Of a stretch of DNA of 64,000 nt, positions 1-9,184 are shown piece after piece. This DNA comes from Vagococcus fluvialis bH819. GTDB taxonomy: Bacteria > Bacillota > Bacilli > Lactobacillales > Vagococcaceae. The notes beneath the pieces are model-generated. The model did no database searches. It worked only from the letters and a program-made list of their open reading frames with translations, and was not told the origin of the DNA. The translations under genes were made by a program, and so were the position numbers. Every line of letters starts with the position of its first letter. Within the stretch, counting starts at the first letter, position 1. The DNA lies in the NCBI RefSeq assembly GCF_900163795.1, contig NZ_FWFD01000008.1, positions 310,001 to 374,000 on the forward strand. Reading direction: 5' to 3'.

Positions 1-927
1 ATATTTACGAACGCGGTCAGCAAAGATTTCAATTGCTAATTTAGCATCTTCTTTATCTGAAGATAATAAATCACGCATATCACTTGAAATACCTGATAGA
101 CCCAAAAGTCCTGATTCTTTATTTAAAATATTTACCATTTCTTTAATATCAGTAATATTTAATTTTTCCATTAAATATGGCAAGATTGAAGCATCAATGT
201 CCCCTGAACGAGTTCCCATTGTTAAGCCAGCTAATGGAGTGAATCCCATAGATGTATCTACTGATTTACCACCATCAACAGCAGTAATAGAAGCACCATT
301 ACCTAAGTGGCATGTGATAATTTTTGTTTCAGCAAGTGGTTTACCTAACATATCAGCAGCTCTTTCAGAAACATAACGATGACTTGTTCCGTGAGCACCA
401 TATTTACGAGCTGAGAATTTAGCATAGTACTCTTTTGGAATACTGTATAAGTAGTTAACAGCTGGCATTGTTGTATGGAATGATGTATCAAATACACCAA
501 CATTTAATGTATGCGGCAATACTTTTTGGAAGACACGGATAACTTGTGCTTCAGCTGGATTATGTAATGGTGCAAATTCAGCTAAATCGTCGATTAATTT
601 TAAGGCTTCATCATCAATAATTGCTGATTCTTTGAAATGTTCACCACCGGCCACGATACGATGACCAGCTCCTGTAATTTCTTCGAATGAATCAATAATA
701 TTTAATTCTGTTAATTGTTCTAATAACATGTTAACAGCAATTTCGTGGTTTTCGATATCTTTAATCACTTCATATTTTTGACCTTCGCCATATTTGATTG
801 TAAAAATTGAATCATTTAAACCAATTCTTTCCACGATTCCTTGTGCTACAACCGTTTCTTCTGGCATAGTATATAATTGCCATTTTAAACTTGAACTACC
901 TGCATTGATTGCAATTGTTTTTGACAT
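1..927 (-). CDS. ackA: acetate kinase (3' part cut by window edge)
   Basis: Converts acetyl phosphate and ADP to acetate and ATP in the cytoplasm, the last step of fermentative acetate formation. The start ATG is at 925-927 with a good AGGAGT ribosome site. The N-terminus begins [19 protein letters not shown], the phosphate-binding opening of the ASKHA acetokinase fold. Further on are [21 protein letters not shown] and AHGTSHRYV, and then the HLGNGAS and [10 protein letters not shown] loops, all typical of the family. About 309 of roughly 400 residues are present; the C-terminus lies beyond base 1. It follows the methyltransferase gene by 15 bases, the ytxK-ackA order common in Firmicutes. 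Confidence 0.97.
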   Translation of the reverse strand, partial: MSKTIAINAGSSSLKWQLYTMPEETVVAQGIVERIGLNDSIFTIKYGEGQKYEVIKDIENHEIAVNMLLEQLTELNIIDSFEEITGAGHRIVAGGEHFKESAIIDDEALKLIDDLAEFAPLHNPAEAQVIRVFQKVLPHTLNVGVFDTSFHTTMPAVNYLYSIPKEYYAKFSARKYGAHGTSHRYVSERAADMLGKPLAETKIITCHLGNGASITAVDGGKSVDTSMGFTPLAGLTMGTRSGDIDASILPYLMEKLNITDIKEMVNILNKESGLLGLSGISSDMRDLLSSDKEDAKLAIEIFADRVRKY

Positions 928-942
928 GTTTGTTACTCCTTT

Positions 943-1953
943 TTATTTTATATTTGTTTCGCGCCAAGCACGAAATGCATTGATAAACGTTAACACTGCT
1001 TGATTATCTTTAAGTGAAGGTAATTCTGCTAATAAAACTTCTTTAGCTTGTTCTGCTGAATTCCCTTTATTTTGAACAATCAAAATCGATTTACTGATTC
1101 CTTTTTGACTAAATAAAGTATATGGTAATTTAAGGACTGACTGTAAGTATACCTTACTTTTTATCCATTTAGTTAAAAGAGGCGCTTGTTCTGTTTCTAG
1201 TAAATTACTTGGCACTAAAAATACGCCAAAACCAGCTGGCTTCACATGATTCATCGCTTTTTCCATCAATAAATGATGTGCGTAAGTATGCCCATCATCT
1301 GCTGCTACTGTAAACTCTTTTGCTTTTTCATCTACTGGATAATACCCAATTGGTAAATCAGCAATCGCAAAATCAACCGGATCTACTAACAGCGAATCTA
1401 TACTATCTTGATGGAATAACTGAGCATCGATACTCAACCACTCTTGGTTAACTGCAGCCACATTAAGTAATGTATCATCCACATCTACACCATAACCAAC
1501 TGTCTTCAGACCAGCAACATCAAGATTAGACATAACCGTATAAAGTAAATTCCCCATGCCAACTGAAACATCTAAAAGAGAGATTTCTTTTGTCTTATCT
1601 GCTAGTTGCTCTAAAATGTAAACAAACAAAAAGCCGATTCCATCAGGTGTTAATTGGTGATTCGCCTGAATACCATCCTTCATAGAACCTTTTAATAAGA
1701 CCAGTTGTGTTATTTTACGACGATCTTCTTGCGTCAATTCTAGCTGTTCTAAAGAATTATAGAGGGTTTCAATTTTTTCTACTACTTCTTTTTTTGGTAC
1801 ATCTTCTATAACGCGAACTTTTTGCCCATCCATTCGATTCTCATTATTTTCAATGTAAGCATCAAAAAAAGAAGTATCTAGTGCACCCTGTAACAGTTCT
1901 ACTGATTCAAGCAAATATTGAAAGCCTTTTTCAACATCAGTCTGAGACAACAC
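943..1953 (-). CDS. class I SAM-dependent methyltransferase, YtxK-like
   Basis: About 336 residues. The central motif DVSVGMGNLLYTV fits SAM-binding motif I, and FAIADLPIGYYP replaces the NPPF motif of N6-adenine methyltransferases. This DLPxGYYP variant is typical of YtxK-like proteins that sit between comG and ackA. The substrate is unknown. Start choice: the frame opens at GTG 1959, but the Shine-Dalgarno AAAGAGG lies on top of that codon, so GTG 1953 or TTG 1950 is better placed. It is probably cotranscribed with ackA and separated from comGG by a hairpin terminator. Confidence 0.85.
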   Translation of the reverse strand: MLSQTDVEKGFQYLLESVELLQGALDTSFFDAYIENNENRMDGQKVRVIEDVPKKEVVEKIETLYNSLEQLELTQEDRRKITQLVLLKGSMKDGIQANHQLTPDGIGFLFVYILEQLADKTKEISLLDVSVGMGNLLYTVMSNLDVAGLKTVGYGVDVDDTLLNVAAVNQEWLSIDAQLFHQDSIDSLLVDPVDFAIADLPIGYYPVDEKAKEFTVAADDGHTYAHHLLMEKAMNHVKPAGFGVFLVPSNLLETEQAPLLTKWIKSKVYLQSVLKLPYTLFSQKGISKSILIVQNKGNSAEQAKEVLLAELPSLKDNQAVLTFINAFRAWRETNIK

Positions 1954-2041
1954 ATCCACCTCTTTCGTTAGTGTTAACTATTTATGTTTCACTGCTTCAT
2001 TTTAACTAATAAATGTGAATAATTCAAGGTAAATTCCAGAT

Positions 2042-2076
2042 AAAAAAGGCAAGAATACGATGATTTCTTGCCTTTA
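2042..2076. terminator. terminator after comG operon
   Basis: Hairpin with arms AAAGGCAAGAA and TTCTTGCCTTT and A/T runs outside. It overlaps the stop codon of comGG and lies just upstream of the methyltransferase gene, so it ends comG transcription. Confidence 0.8.
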
Positions 2077-2427
2077 CTCTTTGATTGTTCTTTTTGTTGT
2101 TCGTTTATATTGATTATCCATGTTAGTTTTTATTTCACAAATATCACTTTTAGCATCTTTTTTAATTTCAACCGTTCCTAAATTATACTGAAACAGTTTT
2201 TCATCCTGTTTCATCTCATTTCTAAATTCTGAGATTGCCATTTCTTCCATCGTTTTTGCTAGGTAGAAGTCTTTTGTACTCACTAACATTTTTCTCCTTA
2301 CTGAATAATCTTGAAGTACATATAAAGTCATTGTTGTAAACATAACTAAAATTGCTAGTACTGGTAATAAAACCCCTCCGTTTTTACTTTTAATAAAAGA
2401 AAAAATAACAATAATTTTCTTCTTCAA
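2074..2427 (-). CDS. comGG: competence pseudopilus component ComGG-like
   Basis: 117 residues, last gene of the comG operon. There is a short basic N-terminus, a hydrophobic segment at about residues 18-40 (GGVLLPVLAILVMFTTMTLYVL) and a charged C-terminal part. The prepilin motif is degenerate, with GGVLLP and no Glu at +5, as expected for ComGG, which is not processed like the other minor pilins in Bacillus. It overlaps comGF by 38 bases. The call rests on position and shape rather than on strong sequence identity. Confidence 0.75.
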   Translation of the reverse strand: MKKKIIVIFSFIKSKNGGVLLPVLAILVMFTTMTLYVLQDYSVRRKMLVSTKDFYLAKTMEEMAISEFRNEMKQDEKLFQYNLGTVEIKKDAKSDICEIKTNMDNQYKRTTKRTIKE

Positions 2428-2818
2428 GAGTGGTTACCTCCATCCTGATCCAACCATCCTCATCTGTAAATAAAACTTCCTTAATGCCTGTTATTATAGG
2501 CTGATGACCATGAATACTACTCGTTTTTCTAATCATTTGATTGTATTGTTCAAAAATTATTGTCTCTCTATCTTTTCCATTATAGTAAATTTTATTTTCG
2601 TCTACCTTTATAAAACTGGTCGACATCATCTCTTTTTCCATTTGGATCTTGCCAATTTGAAGTTCAAGATAATCATTTTTTTTCAAATGATTTTCAATCC
2701 GTGTTAACGTCACTAAAAAAGGCTGTAAAAATAATAGTAATCCCATTAAAACAACTAAGGATATCAAGCATTCTATTAAAGTAAACCCTTGGTAATCTAT
2801 TTCCTTTGGATTTCTAAT
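2390..2818 (-). CDS. comGF: competence minor pseudopilin ComGF-like, start codon unclear
   Basis: A minor pilin of the DNA-uptake pseudopilus. The frame encodes the prepilin motif GFTLIEC followed by a hydrophobic stretch (LISLVVLMGLLLFLQPF) and a C-terminal domain ending EEENYCYFFFY. The motif lies upstream of the first canonical start in this frame, a TTG at 2767 that would cut the motif off. The frame is open back to a stop at 2828-2830 and holds only ATC, ATT and ATA as possible initiators. I list the ATT at 2818 as a placeholder. Translation may start at a rare codon, or ribosomes may shift from the overlapping comGE frame. Product assignment is firm; the 5' end is not. Confidence 0.75.
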   Translation of the reverse strand: MRNPKEIDYQGFTLIECLISLVVLMGLLLFLQPFLVTLTRIENHLKKNDYLELQIGKIQMEKEMMSTSFIKVDENKIYYNGKDRETIIFEQYNQMIRKTSSIHGHQPIITGIKEVLFTDEDGWIRMEVTTLEEENYCYFFFY

Positions 2819-3108
2819 GATATATCTTCACACTCAATTCTGACTCTATCTGTATTCCACTCTTTTATAAAAAAATCATGATCCGTTGCCTTTTTCCTAA
2901 TTAATGTTTCATCTTTTAATTTATTTTGTTTAAAAGCTGCCATCTCATATAATTGTGTTGCCATTTCTAGTTCTGTTTGCTTTAAATTCGTTTCTTTAAA
3001 AAAAAAAATCATGGTCGACATTAAAAACAAAAGGGAAGAAACAATAATAAACATCGCAATCATACATTCAAAAAGTAAATAACCTTGATTTTCATAGATT
3101 TTTTTCAT
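2797..3108 (-). CDS. comGE: competence minor pseudopilin ComGE-like
   Basis: 103 residues. The N-terminus MKKIYENQGYLLFECMIAMF carries a type IV prepilin motif with Gly-Tyr-Leu-Leu-Phe-Glu, and a hydrophobic helix at about residues 10-35. The prepilin peptidase ComC would cleave after the Gly. It overlaps comGD by 17 bases and its stop lies inside the comGF frame, so these genes are probably translationally coupled. Identification is by motif and operon position. Confidence 0.8.
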   Translation of the reverse strand: MKKIYENQGYLLFECMIAMFIIVSSLLFLMSTMIFFFKETNLKQTELEMATQLYEMAAFKQNKLKDETLIRKKATDHDFFIKEWNTDRVRIECEDISLEIQRK

Positions 3109-3547
3109 TTCTAATCACCTTACCGCTACCTAATTGAAAATTATACTTAATTTCACGGTTTCTTGATTCATCTACAAATCGAATCCCCTGAATTTTTTTT
3201 ATGTTTCCACTAACACCTTTGAATTCAATTTTTTCTGAGCTTCTTAGAGTGAGTGGCTTTTCAACATGTAAATCTTCCTTGCTATTTCTTCCGTAGTAAT
3301 AATAATCAAATTTCAATAATTGTTTATCTGGTTCTTGACTTATCTTAGTATCAATCCCCCAAATAATCGCACTTTGATGCGTCTCTTGGATTTTACGCTC
3401 TACTTGGCTGAGAAATATTTCAACTTGATTTTTTTCCTGCCATTTTTTAATTCCAATAATTGGAATAGTAATGAAAATTCCTATTATCATTAAAACAAGT
3501 AGGCATTCGATTAATGTGAAGCCATCATCTGATGATACCTTCATCAC
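3092..3547 (-). CDS. comGD: competence pseudopilin ComGD
   Basis: 151 residues with N-terminus MMKVSSDDGFTLIECLLVLM, a clear class-III prepilin signal (Gly|Phe-Thr-Leu-Ile-Glu) followed by a hydrophobic helix. It is a minor pilin of the competence pseudopilus in the membrane. The start overlaps the end of comGC by 4 bases. Confidence 0.88.
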   Translation of the reverse strand: MMKVSSDDGFTLIECLLVLMIIGIFITIPIIGIKKWQEKNQVEIFLSQVERKIQETHQSAIIWGIDTKISQEPDKQLLKFDYYYYGRNSKEDLHVEKPLTLRSSEKIEFKGVSGNIKKIQGIRFVDESRNREIKYNFQLGSGKVIRNEKNL

Positions 3548-3840
3548 TTAACCTTAATCTCTAGTTCATCAGCTTTTTTCTTCTGTTCTTTTGATATGTA
3601 TCCCCCATCAAACAACTCTTTCGTAGATGTTGGTCTTGACTCTTTATCCAAGTAATACATCTCACTTTGAGTCTCTATCACTTTCTCCAATGCGATATCT
3701 CCCTTTTTATTAATACCATCCGTCTGTTTCATTAAATTTGGAACAAACAGCACGATTAAAATAGCAATTACAAACATAACGATTAACATCTCTAACAATG
3801 TAAAACCTTCATATTTTTTATTTTTCTGTTTCTTGTTCAA
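3544..3840 (-). CDS. comGC: major competence pseudopilin ComGC
   Basis: 98 residues, the expected size. The N-terminal part has the canonical prepilin signal GFTLLEMLIVMFVIAILI, followed by VPNLMKQTDGINKKGD, a signature of ComGC. It forms the bulk of the uptake pseudopilus after processing by ComC. Its start overlaps the stop of comGB by 4 bases. Confidence 0.95.
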   Translation of the reverse strand: MNKKQKNKKYEGFTLLEMLIVMFVIAILIVLFVPNLMKQTDGINKKGDIALEKVIETQSEMYYLDKESRPTSTKELFDGGYISKEQKKKADELEIKVK

Positions 3841-4880
3841 CTAAAATCCCCCATTCCACTATAAATCGGTAAAAGTAGCGCCCCGTAGATAGAAACAATT
3901 AAAATGGCAATTAACAAAAACATAATCGGCTGCAAAAAAGCCATTCTCTTTTCCGATAATTCGATTAAAGCTTCCCATTCACGATTACCATAAATTAGTA
4001 GTTCTTTCCCTAAATCCCCCTTAACTTCTCCCTGTAAAATAATTAAATTTAGTTCTGGTTTTAAAAAGTGCCATTCCTTGATTGTTAAATTAATAGGGTT
4101 TCCTTTTTCTATCTGCTTTTCTATGGCAACAGCCATTTCTCGCATCAAAACGGTATAACCCTTTTTATTCATGACTAAAATAACCTCTCTGAATTCCATT
4201 CCTTGTGTCAACAATTTCCCCCACTCTGTTGCAAACAAAGAAGTATAATAATGAATTAAAAATGATTTTAAGATAGGGATTTTACATAACCAATTTGCTT
4301 TTTCGACTTCTGTTTTGTTACCCAAATAACGCTTTATAACTAAATACCCGATACTTACTATCAATAATAAGATTAAAATAATTTTAGGACTCTGGTTAAT
4401 CAGACATAAGCCGATATTTTTATCGTCATTTCCTTCATATAAATCACTCAGCTGTGGTAAAATATACCACTTCATGCCTAATACCATTCCAAATAAGAAA
4501 AATAATAACAATACAGGATAACTGACAACTTTTTTCAAATGCTGCTGCTGTCTTTCTTGATCTGATAAATGCTTGGAGAGGCGTGTCAGTGTACCCACTA
4601 GATCACCATGAACTTCCGCAAAACTTAATTGAGCATTTTGAGATGGCGTTAATTTCAGTGTTTTTATACTTCTGTTCAAGCTTTTACCTTTAAGTAGTGA
4701 AGATGTCATTTTTTGAATTTCTTTTTGTTTTTTTGGTTGCACAGTTGCCATAAAACTTAAACTTTTTTCTAAGGTAAAACCATTGTCTAATAATTCAGCT
4801 AATAAATTTAAAAAAATATGTTTTTCTTTACGACTAAAACTCCCTTTTCGAGAGCCTATATGTCTCTTCTGAAATAACAC
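3837..4880 (-). CDS. comGB: competence pilus membrane platform protein ComGB
   Basis: 347 residues, GspF/PilC family. There are two F-domains, each with a basic helical part (QKRHIGSRKGSFSRKEKH and AFLQPI), and transmembrane segments at about 121-141, 165-185 and 315-340. It anchors the pseudopilus and works with the ATPase ComGA. The start lies 47 bases inside comGA, a long overlap that suggests coupled translation. Confidence 0.93.
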   Translation of the reverse strand: MLFQKRHIGSRKGSFSRKEKHIFLNLLAELLDNGFTLEKSLSFMATVQPKKQKEIQKMTSSLLKGKSLNRSIKTLKLTPSQNAQLSFAEVHGDLVGTLTRLSKHLSDQERQQQHLKKVVSYPVLLLFFLFGMVLGMKWYILPQLSDLYEGNDDKNIGLCLINQSPKIILILLLIVSIGYLVIKRYLGNKTEVEKANWLCKIPILKSFLIHYYTSLFATEWGKLLTQGMEFREVILVMNKKGYTVLMREMAVAIEKQIEKGNPINLTIKEWHFLKPELNLIILQGEVKGDLGKELLIYGNREWEALIELSEKRMAFLQPIMFLLIAILIVSIYGALLLPIYSGMGDFS

Positions 4881-5796
4881 TTTCCTGATATGCTTGATGG
4901 AGATCTTCTTTCCAATTAGTTACCACCCCATTAATCGATAGATCATACATCACCTCATACTTACTTTTTCTTAAAACCGGTATGAGTTCCTGGTAAACAA
5001 CTCCTCGTAAACTTTGCTGCACCTCTACTTCTGGAATCCCTAAATCTTTCAATCTAATTAACACGCCTTCCTTATCTTGCGAATGAATCGTTGAGAAGAC
5101 CATGTGTCCTGTTAGTGCGGCTCGAATGACCATTTTTGCCGTCTCATGGTCCCTTATCTCTCCGATTATAAGAATGTCAGGTCGATGTCTTAAACAAACT
5201 TTGATTAATTCTTGATAGGTTAAATCAATTTTTTCATTCACTTGAAATTGTAAAAAATCATTGTTTTCAATTTCTACCGGATCCTCAATCGTAATAATTT
5301 GCTTTTCTTTTTGCTTATTTAAATAGTTAGCTAAATAATACATGCTCGTTGATTTTCCCGCTCCCGTTGGCCCTGAAAACAAATATAATCCTGGTAGACA
5401 TATTAAACTTTCAAGTAACTTTAGTTGTTCTGGAAAAACAAAGTTTAGTTGAGATAATTCTTGTTTATTCTGTAAAAATCGAATGACTAATGTTTCTCTA
5501 TTTTTAAAGTCTGCTACGCTTGAAAGTCTAATTCGATGAGATTTTTCTTTGATACTAATACTAGCGCTTCCGACTTGTGTTTTGCGTTTCTCAGAAACAT
5601 CCATTCCAGCTAAGTATTTTAAATATAAAATTAATTTCTCACCTTCCTCAAGACTAATTTCTTGGAAATGTGTCATCTCATGATGGTAACGAAAAGATAG
5701 TTCATACTGCTCTTGAGACGGAAAAATATATAAATCACTTGCATTTAGTTTAAAACCTTTCTTTAACAAATAACGTGCTCTCTGCTTTACAGACAT
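4834..5796 (-). CDS. comGA: competence traffic ATPase ComGA
   Basis: 320 residues, GspE/PilT-type secretion ATPase that powers the transformation pseudopilus. Walker A GPTGAGKST is at about 141-149, the Asp box ITIEDPVE at about 170, Walker B ILIIGEIRD at about 207 and the His box MVFSTIHS at about 232. The ATG at 5794-5796 is preceded by AAGGGGTGAGGG. It is the first gene of the operon comGA-GB-GC-GD-GE-GF-GG, all overlapping. A ComX-box-like sequence lies 23-30 bases upstream. Confidence 0.96.
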   Translation of the reverse strand: MSVKQRARYLLKKGFKLNASDLYIFPSQEQYELSFRYHHEMTHFQEISLEEGEKLILYLKYLAGMDVSEKRKTQVGSASISIKEKSHRIRLSSVADFKNRETLVIRFLQNKQELSQLNFVFPEQLKLLESLICLPGLYLFSGPTGAGKSTSMYYLANYLNKQKEKQIITIEDPVEIENNDFLQFQVNEKIDLTYQELIKVCLRHRPDILIIGEIRDHETAKMVIRAALTGHMVFSTIHSQDKEGVLIRLKDLGIPEVEVQQSLRGVVYQELIPVLRKSKYEVMYDLSINGVVTNWKEDLHQAYQESVISEETYRLSKREF

Positions 5797-5818
5797 CCCT
5801 CACCCCTTTCATCTTAAA

Positions 5819-5826
5819 TATTCGTT
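5819..5826 (-). promoter_or_regulatory. candidate ComX (SigX/SigH) box before comGA
   Basis: On the minus strand the sequence AACGAATA, in the context TTTTTAACGAATATTT, ends 23 bases before the comGA start codon. The streptococcal and lactococcal com-box is TACGAATA with a T-rich stretch upstream, so 7 of 8 bases match and the T run is present. That it is used is inference. Confidence 0.5.
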
Positions 5827-5894
5827 AAAAATAACTGCTTGAACGAAAAAATAAGCTGCTAAATACAAAACATGTACTTAACAACTTTTTAATT

Positions 5895-6620
5895 TTATAT
5901 ATTGGCTGATGTATAAACTTCTGAAACATCATCGTCTTCTTCTAACACATCAACAATTGTTTGTAATATTTCTTGATTTTTTTCCGATAGTTCTGTTATA
6001 ACTTGTGGTATCATCGTTAACTCTGCCTGGACAAATGAATAGCCTTCTTTTTCTAAGCTATCACGGACACTAGAAAACTCACTGGCTTCTGTATAGATTT
6101 CAAAAACCTCTTCACTAACCTCTAGCTCTTCCCCACCTGCTTCTAAAACACTCATCAGCATGGTATCCTCATCTACATCTAACCCTTCACGAAGGATTAC
6201 AAGATAACCTTTACGATCAAACATATACGCAACTGAACCCGTTTCACCAAGAGAACCACCATTCTTATTAAAAGCTACTCTAACATTAGTTGAAGTTCGA
6301 TTTTTATTATCAGTTAAAGTATGAACTAAAATGGCGACACCTGCTGGTCCATATCCTTCGTATACAATTTCATCGTAGTTTTCACCTTCACCAGCCGAAG
6401 TTGCTTTTTTGATTGCTCGATCAATATTATCATTGGGCATATTAGCTGTCTTAGCCTTATCCAATGCAAGTCTTAATGCCGGATTAGAAGACGGATCAGA
6501 ACCACCACTTTTAGTTGCCATATAAATTTCTCGTGATAATTTTTGAAATACTTTACCACGCTTCGCATCCTGTGCGCCTTTTCTTCCCTTTATATTATTC
6601 CATTTTGAATGTCCTGCCAT
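5895..6620 (-). CDS. yebC: YebC/PmpR family regulator
   Basis: 241 residues, full length for the family. The N-terminus [20 protein letters not shown] is the family signature, and [13 protein letters not shown] and [21 protein letters not shown] are conserved blocks. YebC proteins are cytosolic; some act as transcription regulators, and recent work on the family ties some members to translation of proline-rich stretches. The acidic C-terminus ([15 protein letters not shown]) is normal. It lies 98 bases upstream of comGA on the same strand, probably as a separate unit. Confidence 0.95.
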   Translation of the reverse strand: MAGHSKWNNIKGRKGAQDAKRGKVFQKLSREIYMATKSGGSDPSSNPALRLALDKAKTANMPNDNIDRAIKKATSAGEGENYDEIVYEGYGPAGVAILVHTLTDNKNRTSTNVRVAFNKNGGSLGETGSVAYMFDRKGYLVILREGLDVDEDTMLMSVLEAGGEELEVSEEVFEIYTEASEFSSVRDSLEKEGYSFVQAELTMIPQVITELSEKNQEILQTIVDVLEEDDDVSEVYTSANI

Positions 6621-6689
6621 TTAAAAATCCCTACTTTCTAAATAATAGTCTACTTGCATTCTAACATATTAATCAGATAGAAAAAGCGT

Positions 6690-7205
6690 TTACTTTCTTT
6701 TCTTAGAACTTTTACGATTCCTCCACCAAAAGAAAAAAAGACAAATTAAACACGCAAAGAATGCCCCCGAACTATCTAAAACGACATCCTCAAACATTGG
6801 ACTTCTCCCACCAGTCAACATCTGATGAAACTCATCTAGCGCTGCATAACCTGCGGCTGCTAACCACGAGTATAAAAAAGCAATCCCTAAATGTTTCAAT
6901 CTAGGAATAATCGCTAAGAAGAGACTACCTCCTAAAATAAAATAGGTACCAAAATGAGCCGCTTTTCTAATAAAAAATTCCACAAACTTGAAGTAACCAC
7001 TTGCCTCAATACTCACTGGTGATCCTCCATATGTAAACGACACACTGGATAAAGCCACTTTAAAAGGCTCATTTTTTAATATTTTTTGTAATACGGGGAT
7101 ACTACTTTGTTGTTCATACGTTTGTGACGAACTATAAAAGAGAATCCCCATCATCACAAAAGCGATAATTAAATATACGTTACCATTTTTCAATTGTTTT
7201 TGCAT
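6690..7205 (-). CDS. VanZ-like family membrane protein
   Basis: 171 residues with about four transmembrane segments. It carries the VanZ signature: KAAHFGTYFILG, then ALDEFHQMLTGGRSPMFEDVVLDSSG (Asp-Glu-x-His-Gln, Gly-Arg, Asp-Val, Asp-x-x-Gly). VanZ itself gives low-level teicoplanin resistance, but most chromosomal members have no known role. It ends in a basic tail (RNRKSSKKRK). It stands alone, divergent from pepF. Confidence 0.9.
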   Translation of the reverse strand: MQKQLKNGNVYLIIAFVMMGILFYSSSQTYEQQSSIPVLQKILKNEPFKVALSSVSFTYGGSPVSIEASGYFKFVEFFIRKAAHFGTYFILGGSLFLAIIPRLKHLGIAFLYSWLAAAGYAALDEFHQMLTGGRSPMFEDVVLDSSGAFFACLICLFFFWWRNRKSSKKRK

Positions 7206-7262
7206 AAAGTCACTCCTTAATCTTATTTATCGTACCTTGTTTAATACAAATTATCAAATTAT

Positions 7263-7307
7263 TTATGAATAAAATAAGTTTCGTGTATAATGGTAATAAT
7301 ACACGAA
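7263..7307 (+). promoter_or_regulatory. pepF promoter with perfect inverted repeat
   Basis: A -10 TATAAT lies at 7286-7291, with a weak -35 TTATGA at 7263-7268 and a 17-base spacer. A perfect 9-base inverted repeat, TTCGTGTAT (7280-7288) and ATACACGAA (7299-7307), brackets the -10 and the probable start point, 17 bases before the pepF ATG. It may be a repressor operator or a 5' mRNA hairpin. Confidence 0.55.
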
Positions 7308-7323
7308 GGGAGCGTTTTATTGT

Positions 7324-9138
7324 ATGAAATATTCAATCACATGGGATTTAGATTCACTATTTAAAGGTGGCGTAGATTCACCTGAACTAACAAAAAGGTT
7401 AACTTTATTAGACCAACAAATTTTAGACTATACTGCTTTAATCAATCAATGGCTACCAGAAACAGATGCGCCAGCATTCTCAGGTTTTTCAGATATTATT
7501 ATTCTGCAAGAAGCTGTTACTAATGGATTCGGACAAACAATTAGTTTTGTAAACGCGATTCAATCTGCTGATGTTAATAACAAAAAAGCTGGCACAATGT
7601 TAGCAAGCCTTTTTAATAAATCGACTGACTTTGAAAATGCTAATGTTATCTTGACTAAAAAATTAACAGCTCTTCCAGACACTCTATGGGCTAATTTACA
7701 AGCATCTAATATCTTCAAAAAACAAGGTGTCGCATTTATTTTAAACGAAACTCGCGAACACGGTAAAAGATTACTTAGCGAAAACGAAGAAAATATTATT
7801 AACCAACTTTCAACAGATGGTTTCAACGCTTGGAGCACTCATTACGATACATTAGTAACTCAAATCTCGATTCCATTTACTGAAAAAGATGGTACAGAAG
7901 TCATTCTTTCAGCTGGTCAAGCCTTCAATAAAATGATGGGAGACGCTGATAGTGCCGTTCGTGCTGAGTTATTTAAAAAATGGGAAAATGCTTGGTCAGA
8001 AAAAGCACCATTATTTGCTGATACTTTAAATCACTTAGACGGATTTCGCTTAAAAGCTGATCAATTACATGGTATTACAAGCCATTTACAAGTTCCATTA
8101 GAATATAATCGCATGCAAGAAGAAACACTTAATGCAATGTGGGGTGCTATTTCGGATAACAAACAACCTTTTGTTGATTTCTTAACTCGTAAAGCCCAAC
8201 TACTAGGTAAAGAAAAAATGGAATGGCAAGATCAAGATGCACCAATTATTTTAGGTGAATTTGAAGAAAAACGTTACACATTTGACGAAGCTGCTGAATT
8301 TATTGTGGAAAACTTTAATAAATTTAGTCCTAAAATGGCTGATTTTGCTCAAATTGCCTTTGATAAGAGCTGGATTGAGGCAGAAGACCGTCCCGGAAAA
8401 CGTCCTGGTGGTTATTGTACCAGTCTTCCGGAAAACAAAGAATCTCGTATTTTCATGACTTACGGTGAATCTATTAACGAAGTATCTACTTTAGCTCATG
8501 AATTAGGGCATGCTTATCATTCTCATGTGATGTGGGACCTTCCTGTTATGAGTCAAGATTATGCTATGAACGTGGCTGAAACAGCTAGTACATTTGCTGA
8601 GTTGATTGTTGCTGACGCAACATTAAAACAAGCTAAATCAGATGAAGAAAAAATTAATTTAATTGATGTTAAAATGCAAAATGCGATTGCAATGTTCATG
8701 AATATCCATACCCGTTTTATTTTTGAAAATAATTTACATGAAGCTCGTAAGGATAATGTTTTAACTGATGAAGAAATCACTCAACTAATGTTAGACGCTC
8801 AAAAGGAATCTTACTGTAACTCGTTAGGTTCTTACCATCCTCATTTCTGGGCAAGTAAATTACATTTCTTTATTGATGATGTACCGTTTTATAACTTCCC
8901 GTATACATTTGGTTACTTATTCAGTTTAGGGATTTACGCTCATGCACAAAAACAAGGCACTTCATTTGAAGATGAATACATCGCTTTATTACGTGATACT
9001 GCCTCTATGACAACTGAAGAATTAGCTAAAAAACATCTAGATGTTGATTTAACTAAACCAGATTTTTGGCAAGATGGCATTAATATTATTAAAAAAGATA
9101 TCGAAGAGTTTATGACTATTACTAAAAAATATATTTAA
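7324..9138 (+). CDS. pepF: oligoendopeptidase F (M3 family)
   Basis: 604 residues, cytosolic zinc metallopeptidase of the M3B oligoendopeptidase F group that cuts short peptides. The zinc motif HELGH (in STLAHELGHAYHSHV) is near residue 391, and the third ligand Glu is in the following NVAETAST block. The YTFGYLFSLGIYA segment near the C-terminus is typical. It is a single-gene unit closed by a strong terminator, facing the acetyltransferase gene. Confidence 0.95.
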   Translation: MKYSITWDLDSLFKGGVDSPELTKRLTLLDQQILDYTALINQWLPETDAPAFSGFSDIIILQEAVTNGFGQTISFVNAIQSADVNNKKAGTMLASLFNKSTDFENANVILTKKLTALPDTLWANLQASNIFKKQGVAFILNETREHGKRLLSENEENIINQLSTDGFNAWSTHYDTLVTQISIPFTEKDGTEVILSAGQAFNKMMGDADSAVRAELFKKWENAWSEKAPLFADTLNHLDGFRLKADQLHGITSHLQVPLEYNRMQEETLNAMWGAISDNKQPFVDFLTRKAQLLGKEKMEWQDQDAPIILGEFEEKRYTFDEAAEFIVENFNKFSPKMADFAQIAFDKSWIEAEDRPGKRPGGYCTSLPENKESRIFMTYGESINEVSTLAHELGHAYHSHVMWDLPVMSQDYAMNVAETASTFAELIVADATLKQAKSDEEKINLIDVKMQNAIAMFMNIHTRFIFENNLHEARKDNVLTDEEITQLMLDAQKESYCNSLGSYHPHFWASKLHFFIDDVPFYNFPYTFGYLFSLGIYAHAQKQGTSFEDEYIALLRDTASMTTEELAKKHLDVDLTKPDFWQDGINIIKKDIEEFMTITKKYI

Positions 9139-9140
9139 GT

Positions 9141-9184
9141 AAAAAAAGAGAGACTAGCCCTAATCCTGGCTAGTCTCTCTTCCT
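9141..9184. terminator. bidirectional terminator between pepF and the acetyltransferase
   Basis: 12-base perfect stem GAGAGACTAGCC / GGCTAGTCTCTC with an 8-base loop, flanked by A7 and a T-rich tail. It serves both converging genes. Confidence 0.9.
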
